Positions 1 through 11,419 of a stretch of DNA of 64,000 bases are shown piece by piece. The stretch spans positions 6,882,001-6,946,000 of the forward strand of contig NC_065877.1 in the NCBI RefSeq assembly GCF_933775445.1, read 5' to 3'. Each line of letters starts with the position of its first letter. Within the stretch, counting starts at the first letter, position 1. Both the position numbers and the translations under genes were made by a program. Under the pieces are notes generated by a model. That model worked only from the letters and a program-made list of their open reading frames with translations. It had not been told where the DNA came from and did no database searches. Origin of the DNA: Argentina anserina (Eukaryota; Streptophyta; Magnoliopsida; Rosales; Rosaceae).

Positions 1-134
1 ATTTTATATCTAATGACTCAAATACAAAACATTCAGAAATCACGTTCAGTAATTTATCTTTTAAGAAAAAGCTTGCAGTTCAAGTAAAGTTTACATATGC
101 ACTTACCTGTAGGCTTGTAAGAAACAAATTTATT

Positions 135-2448
135 TTACAGATGCATATAGGATTCATCTTCACAATCTAGCATAGCTTGGACTACTGAATCCATTGTTGG
201 TCTCTTGCTCCTATCTTCTTCCACACAAGAAATGCCAATCTCAACCATCTTTTCTGCTTGTTTTCTGCTGAACTGAACTTCCCTTCTAGTCTTGGATCCA
301 ATATATCCTCGATCCATGAATCTTCTCCACATTTGATCTTCCTTTTTACTATCCTCACACACCTTGTCAGCTCTGCCTCTTGCTCCTCGCTGTCCTCCTC
401 TGCCCAATTTGAAAGACGAAGGCCCTTCACCAACTCTAAGATTACCAACCCATAACTGTAAGCATCCACTTTGGCAGTGATCGGAAGGTTCCGATCCCAC
501 TCTGGGGCCATGTACCCTTTTGTTCCTCGAATTTGAGAGAAAATTGAGCTCTTGCTGCCTCTCTGAGACAATTTTGCTACCCCAAATCTGCTATCTTTGC
601 CTCAAAATTAGCATCCAGAAGTATATTTTCAGGCTTCACATCACAATGGATAACCCATTCTAGACACTCATGATGAAGATAGGCTAAACCCTTCGCTACC
701 CCTAATGCAACTTTAAACCTTTCTTGGCATCCAAGAAAAATTGGGGGAAACAGGTGCTTGTCTAGTAATCCATGTTCAATAAATTCAGACACTAAGAGTC
801 TTTGTTTGTCTTCTGAACAGAATCCCCATATTCTCACTAGATTCATGTGATTGATTTTACCATTTGTGCTTACTTCAGCCCAGAACACATCTTCACCTTG
901 ATAAATGTCCGCCAATTTCTTCACAGCAACCACTCTCTCATCTTCCAGAACACCTTAAAAACAGCTCCAGATGCCCCTCTTCCCAGCTCCTTGTTGAAAT
1001 TATTAGTTGCCTTCTTGAGCTCAATAATCCGAAACATTCTAAATTGACTAGAGATCATATGATATCCATTTTCAATAGGAGCTCTAGCACCATTTCTTCT
1101 GAAAAGTAACCACCAACCTGAGAGTATGAAGAGAATTTCAACTGCACCAGCTGCAGCAGCAAACCAATACAGATACATCCATCTTACCCTTTTACTAGTA
1201 TTGTCATACATGGAAGCAGAGCCCATTTTTCTGGCCTCAGGTATGTTACATGAGTCCGAGGCGTTGAGCTTGGTGATAAGTAACATTGCCTCCACACTCG
1301 CAGGCATTCTCAAGTATATAGCTAAATGCCTCACACCGGCAATCCCCCAAGCAGAGCTGTTTGCAATGATCAAATGAAACTGTTTCACTATAATTGAGAT
1401 CAAATCCATAGAAATCTACCTGTGGAATCAGCACAAATTTCTCTTCTTGGGACTTCGAGCTGTACGCTTGAATTTAGGCCTGCAACCCAAGTTCAAGTTA
1501 CTTGCATTGACTACTTCATAGCCAGGAGGACATGAACACTTTGGCCCTCGCGTATAAGTACAGATCCCATTTCGCCCACATGTCCCATGAACCTTAGAGC
1601 TGCACCATAGCTTGCCATGTGATTATCCACAAACATGTTGAGCTATTCAGACTATAAAGTCATAGATTTCCATCATAGTCCTTCGTCAACCTCCTTTTCA
1701 CTCTCAGACCCATGTCAAAAGCACTAAATTGCAGTCCATCACTAGACGAAAAGCTACCTAGTTCATCTAGAACAGCAACTCTACTACTATTGTAAGAAGT
1801 TCTGCCATTCTGGAATACATTATAATCAGGGTCAGGCCAATACAGGTTTGAAATGTCAGGACCATCATACATCAACTTTAAAACATTATCATTATCAAAA
1901 TAGAAACTAAAATAGACAGTACCTAAATCCCCCCTTCCCAAATTAGAGAACAACTTATTGCTATTTCTAAAGTATTGGTTTGGGAGGAGAGTATCAGTAG
2001 GAAAATCAAAGCTTTGCCATAGAACTTTACCACTAGGGTCCTTCAGAACAAGGTTGCCAGTATCCAAAAGCTCAGCTCTATCTGCAACACTACTGGCACT
2101 CGAGTTGGTGCTGCTCTCCCAAATGGTGCCTCCGTCTACATCATTCAAGACCATCGAGCCGTCTCGCCTCAAATGAACTCTAGACCCCAAGCCATTGACT
2201 GGCTTGTCCCTGTTGGCCATCCAAACAACGGTATTGTCTCTTGAGCCTGTGAACCAAACTGAGAAACAGTTGGCATTTCTGCCAACCTCATAAAAACCAC
2301 AAGTAAAGGACTTGTCTGGTGAGGTTAGGAAACCTGAATCATCTTCCACAAAAAGAGAGGAACCTCTCTTGAGACTTGTTAAGGTTTTTGAGGTTGCAAA
2401 ACAGAGGAGACATACAAAGGTGATGACTGATAAAGCTTTGTACTTCAT
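135..2448 (-). pseudogene. Decayed G-type lectin S-receptor-like Ser/Thr kinase (ZmPK1-like)
   Basis: Intronless receptor-kinase layout read on the minus strand. A signal peptide and bulb-type mannose-binding lectin domain lie at 1660-2448 (motifs VVWMANRDKP and WQSFDFPTDTLLPNQ). An EGF/S-locus-glycoprotein stretch rich in Cys follows at about 1480-1660, then a PAN/apple domain (about 1246-1434), one membrane helix near 1130-1200 and a kinase domain (135-1050). The kinase shows a Gly-rich loop (LGRGASGAV), VAVKK, the catalytic HCDVKPEN loop and GTKGYMAPEW. The family sits at the plasma membrane and signals in defence or development. Here the frame changes near 1630, 1440, 1250-1400, 950, 575 and 270, so no single protein can be read; splitting the reading into many pieces by introns would not fit this normally intronless family. 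I call it a pseudogene; sequencing error is the alternative. Confidence 0.85.
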
Positions 2449-3825
2449 TTTTGCTCTAGTGTCTTTACGTTTGTGAACTCCTGCCTCTGTTTAGATACTA
2501 GAAGATCGAGACTGAAGAGTATGAGGACCAAAAAAGTCATCAATGGCTATCATTTCTCTATTTAGTGGCGGACCTACTCAAAGGCATGCAGTGGCCGTGT
2601 GTTACACCCTCGCTAATGTTATAGTAGGCAGGGGCGCGCAAGCCATGGTTTCACTTTGCATCTTATCCATGTGTGAGAAGCTTGAAACAGGGAATAGGAG
2701 CATAGGAACAAGACAGAGAACAAGTGCAGACTCGTACGGAGCTATTAGCCTCGCTAGCAGGCAGACATATTAGCCTCACCAGCAAATAGCATAGGCAGAC
2801 TGAGACCCTGAATGCAACTCAGACCCAAGCAAGGATGACCCGAAGGCAACGTAGATCCGTGCATGGATATTAGCCTCGCCAGCAGTAGCAGCGACAGAGG
2901 GCGGTGCAGGCATATTAGCCTCACCAGGCAGTTGCATAACGTGCATGCATATTAGCCTCGTCAGCAGACGGTTACGGGTATATTAGCCTCGTTAGCAGGG
3001 GCAGTTGCAGAGCAAAAATAATGACAGTTACCTAGGCAGTTACAAAAGCTTTATGAGAGGTTACTTGGCTTCTTAGTGGACAATTATTTAAGGACAGTTG
3101 GCGCATGTTGAAAGGAGATTATTCAAGGGCAGTTGGTGCACGATTTATGGAGAAGTTACTTGGGCAGTTGCATGTCTTGGAAAAGCATGCCACCTCATCT
3201 TAGCAGTTAATAAACCCAGTAGTAGGGGTTGTCCACTACACCTATAGTTAAGGCATTTATGTCATGTGTCTTATAGAAGTTGGGGATGTCAACTTCCATG
3301 CTAGTTAGTAGGTTTAAATAGTTTGTAGATCAAAACATGAGACTTTGGGGTTAAACAAACCATTGTAAAGATCCATGCTAGGTTTTAGATTGTATTGAAT
3401 TCATAAATGAGAAAAATGACACTAGTTCCAGAAAACCGAGTATGTATGTGATTACTTGTTAACCCCCACACGCAATTGGAAACCGGGAAACACTTGGGTG
3501 TAGAGAGACTTGTGAGTTGGGAGATAATCACTCATAAGGGTAGAACATAGATATTCTGCTGCGTAGAACAAAGAGTATGTACAATGATTCAAGCATACAC
3601 CATCGAATACAAGGTGTAGTGCAAGGAGGATGGTTGTGATTGATTTCCTAGTGCCATCATAGGTAGAAGGTAGGCGAGAAAAATTAGCTTGCACACGGTT
3701 GGCATGTAAAACATGTGATACCTGTGACACTGTGGGACCCCACGTTTTTCGTTTTTTTTTCAATCATATGTATTTCATTATTTGAATTCAATAATTTCAA
3801 TTCATATTATTGATAATTGTATATA
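2449..3825. other. Intergenic region with degenerate repeat, possibly an LTR remnant
   Basis: No gene is supported. From about 2600 the sequence begins TGTTACACCC, as many plant LTRs do. It carries six copies of a TATTAGCCTC-type motif and continues to about 3450 with text resembling an LTR U3/R region. No partner LTR or target duplication was found, so a solo LTR is only a possibility. Confidence 0.35.
2743..2998. repeat. Six dispersed copies of TATTAGCCTCRYYAGCAG
   Basis: Copies start at 2743, 2768, 2868, 2913, 2950 and 2981. Each is about 18 bp and spacing is irregular (25-100 bp). They look like a decayed minisatellite inside the LTR-like stretch. Confidence 0.7.
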
Positions 3826-3833
3826 ATGACACC

Positions 3834-4398
3834 GAGAGGTGGATCCAGGATTAGTTTTAAAGACACAATTTTTATGTTAAAGTTTGAAACCCCAGTGGGA
3901 GAATATGGAAATATATCAAATCCAACTGACAGAAATAAGAGAACTTCAAAAGGAACAAAGCAATAATAGACCTTTGACCTCTCAACGAAGAGAGAAGACA
4001 AACAACAAAAGAAAAAAGAAGAGCAACACCAAACAATCTAAGCAGGAATAATGAATTATCCTTTCAATTAGTAATTCATGCATTGATGAAGAGAAATTGA
4101 AAACCCTATAACTCTAATCGGAGCATACCAAATAATTTCAAATGAATTAGAACAAGACATTAGTCTAATAGAAGACACTAGAAGATAAATTGAGCTAGAC
4201 AAAGATTGAAAAATGAGAACCACATATTAGAGAGAAAAAAGATTTTCGCATGGAAAATAGTAAAAGAAGCAAATTTTCAGCCTCATTCTAGTTCTAAAAA
4301 GAATTTTTTTTTCTGATTTATATATATACTAGGGTTTTTACAGCCTAAAGTACTCTGGGCTTGAACCTAAGTGGCCCTTCTAAATAGGTACGCCACTA
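3834..4398. mobile_element. Non-autonomous hAT-like element, 565 bp
   Basis: Flanked by a perfect 8-bp direct repeat ATGACACC (3826-3833 and 4399-4406). The left end reads GAGAGGTGGATCCAGG and the reverse complement of the right end reads TAGTGGCGTACCTA. Both resemble the CAGTGGCGGATCCAGG-type ends of plant hAT elements. The interior has no transposase. Confidence 0.6.
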
Positions 4399-4427
4399 AT
4401 GACACCCCTCCAATCTAATCACATATA

Positions 4428-6000
4428 CTGGTGTCGATCAACCATATTTCGAACTTGAGTTATCACTCGCCGAAGTGTGCACTAATGTTTTTTTTGTTAA
4501 AAGTGTCCACTAATGTATCATAACCTTTTATATTAGGTTTATAATAAAACAATCGCATTATGAAGCGACTATATGAAGGAAACTTCTCGGGATCGATTGA
4601 CAACAGCCAATTTGATCAGTATATATATTAGTATTCTTGTAAAAATTTCATCCAATTCGGACCTCATTTGACCGTCGGAATTTCCGGTAAACTGAAAACA
4701 CTACTAATATGCTATAAGGGAGGACCTATTACAAAAATGTCAACGCTGAAAGCCGTTTGCATATTTGAAATCACCTAATTTTTGTTACCTAACGTGCGCG
4801 GTCACACTGAGGAAACTCATTTAGCAAAGCTCCGGTCAATGAGGTTTCAATATGTCAAAACACATCTTTTTTTATGGACCGTAGGTACGAATGATCAAAC
4901 CATGTCCAAAACGAATGAAATTTTCACGGGGTCCCTAAATATATATATCGATCATATCTGCTGGTGTCGATTGACCCATATTTCGAATTGGAGTTGGCGA
5001 TCGCCTAAGTGTCCACTAATGTATCATGACCTTTTATATTAGGTTTAGAATAAAACTATCACATTATGAAGCGACTATATGAAGGAAACTTCTCGGGATC
5101 GATCGACACCAGCCAATGTGATCGGTATATATATTTAGTGACCCTGTAAAAATTTCATTCAATTCGAACCTCGTTTGACCGTCAGAATTTTTGGTAAATC
5201 GAAAACACCACTAATATGCCCTAATGGATGACCTATTACAAATATGCGAACGCCGAAAGCCGTTTTCATATCTAAAATCACCTAATTTTTTGTTACCTAT
5301 CGTGCGCAGTCGCACTGAAGAAATTCATTAGGCAAAGCCTCGGTCAATGGGGTTTCAATATGTCAAAACGCCTTTTTTAGTTGACCGTTGATACAAACGG
5401 TTAAACCAAGTCCAAAAAACGGACAAATTTTTACGGATTCCCTAAATATATATACCGGTCACATCTATTGGTGTCGATCGACCATATTTCGAACTGAAGT
5501 TGTTGATCACCGAAGTGTCCATTAATGTATCATAATTTTTATATTAGGTTTTATAATAAAACATCGCATTATGAAGAGACTATATGAAGGAAACTTCTCA
5601 GAATCAATCGACACCATCCGATGTGATCGGTATATATATTTATTGACCATTTTAAAATTTCATTCCATTCGGACCTCGTTTGACCTTCAGAATTTCCGGT
5701 AAACCAAAAACAAACTAATATGCCCTAAGGGGAGACCTATTATCAAGATGTGAATGCGGAAAGCTGTTTACATATATTTGAAATCACCTAATTTTTTTTA
5801 CCGATCGTGGGTGGTCGCAAAAAGGAAACTCATTTGGCAAAGCCCCGGTCAATAGGGTTTTATTATGTCAAAATGTCTTTTATTTTGTTAACCGTAAGTA
5901 CAAACGGTTGAACCATGTTCAAAACAGATGAAATTTTTACAAGGTCCCTAAATATATATATCGATCACATCTACTGGTGTCAATCAACAATATTTCGAAA
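4428..6000. repeat. Three ~510-bp tandem units, each containing an inverted repeat
   Basis: The phrase YTGGTGTCGATYRACC recurs at 4428, 4961, 5468 and 5974, giving periods of about 533, 507 and 506 bp; the fourth unit stops near 6000. Inside every unit a ~70-bp arm starting near GATCGATCGACACCAG (about 4591, 5097 and 5604) is the approximate reverse complement of the unit's own end, around TATATATATCGATCACAT plus the recurring phrase. Each unit is therefore arm, ~300-bp spacer, inverted arm. No protein coding is seen. Confidence 0.8.
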
Positions 6001-6462
6001 CTATAATTTATTTGTGACTTTTTTTTAGAATGTTTTCTAATAATTATTTTATTGTTTCAAACCCTTAAATTAAAGTATTATGTTTTTTTTTCTAATACAA
6101 GACTCAGCCCGCAAAAGCTTGTAAGGCCCGCTTTAGGTGGGCAGGCTTGAATCTTTATATTTGTGAATATACCCGACCCAGTCCGGTCCGTAACTTATTT
6201 AAATTGACTAAGGTTCGTCCCGGCCCGGTCCCACCACTCATAAATCGGGCCAGTTGAAGATCCTTAGCTCCGCCACTCTATGTTGTACAACTAATTTTCA
6301 TAAGAGAAAATCGTAATGTCACATGTATTTGGATCCAACCATCCTTATATTAGATTCTTTTTATGAGGGGTTGTTAGACGTCTTACGTTTCAGGAAGGGT
6401 CCAAAATATGTAATTGATCCGAAGTGTTCAAGATTCTCAAAGATCTTCCATTCTTATATATT
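6001..6462. other. Intergenic, AT-rich
   Basis: No gene seen. The segment around 6110-6290 contains GC-rich GGCCCGG-type text and ends with CTCCGCCACTC, which resembles a hAT terminus, but I could not pair it with a left end. Confidence 0.4.
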
Positions 6463-6879
6463 ACCAAGGTCAGGGGCGGAAGTGGCGGGCTGGTAGGGCT
6501 ATAGCCCATCCGAAATTTTGGCTAAAATACCCCCAACTATATGTATATTATCTATATCAGCCCTGTAGCCCAGAAAAAAAAATTTATACCTAACCTCAAC
6601 TCTTATTATGCTAACTTCCTCAGTTGTGTGATGTGGGTCAGTGGACATGCTTGCTAAGGTTGGAGTTCATCACTAGTCTGCTGATATCCTGAACAACAGG
6701 TCAGTTTCTATCTCTCTCTTTATTATTATTGCAATTTGTGTTATAGTTCGTTGTTTTGCTTTGAACATATGCTCTGTAATCAGATCCTCTTGAGTCTTGA
6801 ACTGATTACATCACTGTGTATACTTTGTAGTCTACATGGGACTCTTAATTGGTAATTGAAAATTATATTTATGTCTTAC

Positions 6880-7143
6880 CTTGAATGATGGGTCTTCAAA
6901 AAGAGCAGCATCAGTTGGCAATATTAGTAGATCCCTTTTTTCCTTGATATCCTGAACAAAACAACAACAATAAGAAAAAGAAAAACCAGTAATGAGCCCG
7001 CATCTCCATTTAACCTCATGTTGGGAGTAGTGTCAAAAATTAACTAATTAAGTGTATGTTCATATTTCAAACCTTGAAGTACGAATTATCAAATTTTAAC
7101 CATTGAGCTGTGCAAGATTGTCCTCCTGGTGCGCTTGGCCCAT
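6880..7143 (-). pseudogene. Captured chloroplast-type ascorbate peroxidase fragment (two exons and intron)
   Basis: On the minus strand, exon A (7143 to 7073) reads through GGQSCTAQWLKFDNSYFK and ends at a GT donor. After an intron, exon B (6951 to 6880) reads DIKEKRD then LPTDAALFEDPSFK and ends at GTAAG. Both match the distal haem-peroxidase region of stromal/thylakoid ascorbate peroxidases, with the expected exon junction between FDNSYFK and DIKEKRD. Exon B lacks about two codons after KRD that the family normally has, and a normally conserved Trp is Cys (QSCT). Retained introns show capture from genomic DNA and not from a processed transcript. The fragment cannot encode an enzyme. Confidence 0.85.
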
Positions 7144-7404
7144 CTTTTTGTTATGCAAAATAGTGATAGTTAACTTGTTGATTAAAGAATCGAAATTATT
7201 GTTCTTATTATTAGCTACATATGCTTGTTAGTTGTTAGTTGTTAGTTGTTAGTGTACTTGTGAATTAAAGGCAATGTTAATTAGTTGTTAGTTGTTAGTG
7301 TACTTCTGAATTCCAACTTATGTGAAGGGAATGTTAATTAGTTCAGCATTAAGAAACCAAATAATTAATGGAAGGTAATTGACCACTTTAAGCATTTCCA
7401 TTAC

Positions 7405-7639
7405 CTGTACAATATCATGGTACTGCCTTGCAATGTTATTGAAGACCTAGTTTTGTGCAAAAAGACCATCTGTTATATATCCTCCTAAACAGAATATGGC
7501 TGCTATCAGTCTGCAGGAACAAAAAATTATGTACTTGTTTCATCCGTTGTAGTATTCAGTCAATTTTCTATCTGCTGAATACTGATCTTCCTTCAAAGCT
7601 GCTTCCTCCCCTTCCAGCTCCTCAATTATTAACTTTACC
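7405..7639 (-). pseudogene. Captured AUGMIN subunit 4 fragment
   Basis: On the minus strand, 7639 to 7546 starts after a CAG acceptor and reads VKLIIEELEGEEAALK, then EDQYSADRKLTEYYN. A second block, 7443 to 7405, reads FNNIARQYHDIVQ and stops at a GTAATG donor. As I recall the family, both blocks belong to the C-terminal half of plant AUGMIN subunit 4, a coiled-coil microtubule-nucleation protein, in the right order. The sequence between them does not read through and is shorter than in the intact gene, so internal sequence is deleted. It has the same orientation as the neighbouring peroxidase fragment and is opposite to the transposase. Confidence 0.75.
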
Positions 7640-7698
7640 CTGATATACTCACCAGGAAAAGAGAAACAAACTATAGATCACCTTCTCAAAAAAAAAAA

Positions 7699-7717
7699 AC
7701 ACACACACACACACACA
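7699..7717. repeat. (CA)n microsatellite
   Basis: An A-tract followed by about nine CA dinucleotides sits immediately before the first readable Met of the transposase remnant. It marks the junction between captured DNA and the transposase part of the hAT element. Confidence 0.9.
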
Positions 7718-9193
7718 ATGGCTATCATTCTTCGCTTTGTTGATTGTCATGGGTTTATTAGAGAACGATTTTTCAAGGTTATTTGTGTTGGAGACACTTG
7801 TTCTCAAACTTTGAAAAATGAGATATCCAAGGTGCTTGCTCAATATGATCTTCAAGTAGAAAATATGAGGGGTCAAGGATATGATGGTGCTAGTAACATG
7901 CGAGGTCAGTTTAATGGTTTACAAGCTTTGTTTAGAGAAGAATGTAAATATGCATATTATGTGCATTGTTTTGCTCATCGCTTACAATTGGCTTTGATTG
8001 CCTCATCTAGAGGAGTGCATGATGTTTGACAATTCTTTTCTTCTCTAAATGTGATTGTGAATTTTGTTGACTCTTCTGCAAAACGTCATTCAGCGTTAAG
8101 AGCTATTAGAGAAGAGGAAATTGCAGATTTAGTGGCTGAATGTAAACTTGAAACTGGTATAGGGGCTAATCAGACTACTACTTTGCAACGGACAGGGGCT
8201 ACTCGTTGGGGTTCACATTTTCGCTCTATTTCAAGTTTGATAAAATTGTTTGGAGCCACCCAGAAAACTCTTGCAGATTTGGTAATTAATGGACTTCCCA
8301 AAATACAAGGAGAAGCAAAGAGTGTAGGTAAAGCTATGAAGAAATTTGATTTTGTGTTTTGCTTATTTTTGATGCATGATATCATGAAGATTACTGATTT
8401 TCTTTGTGAGTCATTGCAAAAAAAGGCCATGGACATCTTAAATGCTCTAAGAGTTCTTTCTATTGCAAAACAAAAGCTTCAAGCCATGAGAGATAATGGT
8501 TGGGATGATTTAATTTTGAGAATAACATCATTTTGTTGTGAGCATAATATCATTGTTCCAGATTTGTCTACTCCTTACAAGAAAGGTATAGAACGAGCTT
8601 GTCCAGAGGATATTAGAAAAGAGCATTATTATCGGATCAATATACTTAATGCTCTGATAGATGTTCAATTGGCAGAGTTGGAGAGTAGATTCCCAGATCA
8701 GTCGTTGGAGCTCCTTAATCTTAGTTCTACATTTGATCCGCATGATAATTTTCAGGCATTCAAGCCTGAAGATGTTTGCTCTCTTGCTTTGAGATTTTAC
8801 CCTATGGATTTTTCTACAGGTGATATGCTTGCTCTATAGATGGAGTGTGGATTTTTTCTATCAGATGTTCAGAGTGATCTAAGATTTGTAAATACAATTT
8901 CTATGTCTGATTTATGTTGGCGGTTAGTTGAATCAAGAAAAGTGGATTTTTTTCTAATTCTTTATAGATTGATATGTCTTGTATTAACTCTGCCAGTATC
9001 TACAGCAACTACCGAGAGAGCATTTTCATCTATGAATATTTTAAAAACTAGACTTCGAAATAGGATGGAAGATGACTTTCTTGATGATTTGATGGTTCTC
9101 TATATTGAGAAAGAGTTTGTTGATAGTGTTCACAATGATGATGTAATTGAGGAGTTTACAAAGTTAGGACCTCGGAGGGTATCATTCGGTTAG
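7718..9193 (+). pseudogene. hAT transposase remnant (DUF4371 / hAT dimerisation type)
   Basis: One continuous frame of about 490 codons is interrupted by two in-frame stops, TGA at 8027-8029 (after SRGVHDV) and TAG at 8837-8839. The N-terminal part (MRGQGYDGASNMRG, YYVHCFAHRLQLAL) matches the RNase H-like core of zinc-finger MYM/TTF-type plant hAT transposases. The C-terminus (STATTERAFSSMNILKTRLR) is the hAT dimerisation domain. The N-terminal zinc finger and the first part of DUF4371 are absent. The protein would cut and rejoin hAT ends in the nucleus, but this copy should be inactive. Confidence 0.9.
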
Positions 9194-9387
9194 TTTTTAT
9201 ATTATGATTGTTGTCATTTTAAATTTATAGGGTTTTGGTTTTATGTCCCTCCTGTTGTATTTTTGAATTTAAATATTAAAGGCGTGAGGATGAGCCTCCC
9301 ACTGGGTTCCAAACCTCAAACAAAAATTTGTATGCATAAAAGTAGCCATACCCATCTTGAATTCCTAGTTCCGCCCCTGACCAAGGT

Positions 9388-10790
9388 TTCAAGTTTTCGA
9401 GGTGAAATGTTAGCAGAGCAACACAGATCTTAGCAGAGTTTAATGATATGTACTATATATTACTAGGTAGATGCAGAGCAACACAGATCTTAGCAGAGTT
9501 TAATGATATGTGTTAATTTATCGCACAGATAATTGTATAAAGATGGAAAAACAGACTTTATTTGCCATATTCGATTGTGTTTTTTGAATGTTTATTTGGG
9601 TTTTTAATACATAATTCTTTTGTGTAATTGTGTTTGATATAAAAGGTATTTTGGGTAAAAAAAAACTTTTTGGTGATTTTGTTAGATGCCCGCTTTATAT
9701 ATAGTAGTAACTGTAGTATATATAGATAGATAAATCCTGTGAATATCTAAGATCATTATGCTATTACATAAAGAATTGTATGTTTGTTCGAGCTAGGAAA
9801 AAAAATCTTCCTCAAAGAACAATCAGCAAGCCTCGATATCGAACCCTAGACGGTTCGACCTTTCCTTCTCTGTTGTTACCGGCGTGCCATTACCTTTGAG
9901 TTAGGTACAACTGTTGCTTTGTTTGACGATGATTGCGCTCACGTACTGTCTTCGTCTCAAACGAATGCTCCGCAGTTGCTGATAAACCGCTGAAGTTCGA
10001 ATGACCTATACACAACCAAAGTTGCTAGGTATCTTTCACTCCACCTCCAGTAGATGGCCGATCTTACTTTAGACCGCTTGGGGAAAAGCAGAGCTTATAA
10101 TGCGTCGTTGATAGCAGGACTTTCTCGCTGTAAGGAAATTGCTGACTAGTGCAGGTTTTTGTGTTTGCTAGAAGCTAGGCTAGCGACTCGATGGACTTGA
10201 CTCTAGTTGCCGAAGTTAATCAGACTTGTTGCTACATACAGCGCGAGGCGTAGATCTGGGTAGCTTCGCTCCGATGGGAGACTTGGTTGCCGAAGTGAAT
10301 CGGACTTTTACTCCGTGTGGAGATTTGACTATGCGGTTGCGCGATAGTTTGTTTGACGTTGTTATTCAGCATATTCGACCCCTTTATATAGAGAACACAA
10401 ATTGTTCTCTTGCGGATCAAGTCTTGAGAACCTCCTAGTTGATTTAGATTCACCTTCCTTAATCAACTCAGATTCTATACAGCAATAGTCCCCTAAATCT
10501 ATTCCGATACGGCAGGTAATCTTACTCTATGATAAATTTTCCCTAAATAACCGGTCCACAAGCCTAAATAGTCTAAATAATACCGGAGTATTATTTTAGG
10601 CACAAACACTATTAATGAAATATTAAACTTAAGAGCGACGGACTCGAATTTGTGATATCATCCGGTAGCAGAGGTTGGGTAACCAAGTTGAGTAAGCAAG
10701 AAAATGACATTACGGTACGTTACTAGCCTACCAAGTATGAATTTATGTGATTTGGTCAATAATATTCTACCCTAATTATGGTGTTTCACC
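9388..10790. other. Intergenic, no gene recognised
   Basis: Contains an exact 39-bp direct duplication with 60-bp period (9413-9451 and 9473-9511). Otherwise unassigned AT-rich sequence. Short open frames here have no recognisable product. Confidence 0.5.
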
Positions 10791-11041
10791 ATTTTTATTA
10801 GGCCTGAGACTTTAGACCCGAGAACCGTTTAAAACCGTCAAAACCGCACCGAAATGGTTGATTCGATTCATTTCTAAAAAAACAATTACTCACCCTAGAG
10901 GAATCGCACTAAAACAACCGATTCAATTCGATTTCGGTTCCTATTTTTGAAAATGATTTTGGAACCGTTAGAACCAGTATTCACAACTATATAAGAAAAA
11001 CTCCTAAAAGAAACATCTTTGGTCACCAAATCCCTCGTCAC

Positions 11042-11287
11042 TTTTTTTTTGTTACAAAAAATTTTGGTGAGAGCTTGGTTACGCTACACCACCATCGCCA
11101 GGGCATACCCACAACCTCAACCCTGAAGGACTTACGACGGACACGTACATGTCACACAGCCCTCAGGTATGGATTTCTGCATAAGAATTTACAGATCGCG
11201 AGCCAACGAGGTCTGCTGGCAGCGGGGATCGAACCTATGTGGGTGATACACCTCAAGTCCGCCCTTGCCAACTGAGCCAAACCTCGT
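11042..11287 (-). mobile_element. tRNA-derived SINE
   Basis: On the minus strand an A box TGGCTCAGTTGG (11268-11279) is followed about 30 nt later by a B box GGTTCGATCCC (11225-11235), the internal RNA polymerase III promoter of a tRNA head. A ~180-bp body follows and ends in an A-rich tail at 11042-11060. It lies inside the hAT element at 10799-11786 and so inserted later. Target duplications are not convincing (ACGAGG appears at both ends). Confidence 0.75.
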
Positions 11288-11419
11288 TAGTTTCTTTTCT
11301 TTACTTCTTAGACTCATATTAATCACTATATAAACTTTTTTAAAAAAAAAAACATATTCACTTTGCCTTACGTCCTAACTTCCTCTATTATTTTGTTACT
11401 CCCTATAATCCAAATTATC

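Larger units (their letters stand above)
6471..9379 (+). mobile_element. hAT transposon carrying host-gene fragments
   Basis: The 2,909-bp element has 11-bp terminal inverted repeats CAGGGGCGGAA and a perfect 8-bp target duplication ACCAAGGT at 6463-6470 and 9380-9387, the hallmark of hAT insertion. A degraded transposase lies at 7718-9193 on the plus strand. The segment between the left end and the transposase (about 6880-7640) holds antisense fragments of two host genes, ascorbate peroxidase and AUGMIN subunit 4. The usual N-terminal zinc-finger part of this transposase type is missing from its expected place. Confidence 0.93.

Noticed and set aside
2868..2998. CRISPR-like array from the spaced TATTAGCCTC repeats
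   Set aside because: Repeats are short, degenerate and irregularly spaced, and the genome is plant nuclear.
6268..6283. hAT-like right end TTAGCTCCGCCACTC, which might pair with the left end at 3834
   Set aside because: Flanking bases TATGTTGT do not match ATGACACC, whereas the end at 4398 has a perfect duplication.
9800..9910. Possible second SINE: B-box-like GGTTCGATATC and an A-box-like stretch on the minus strand
   Set aside because: The A box is far from consensus and the putative body is only ~100 bp with no defined tail.
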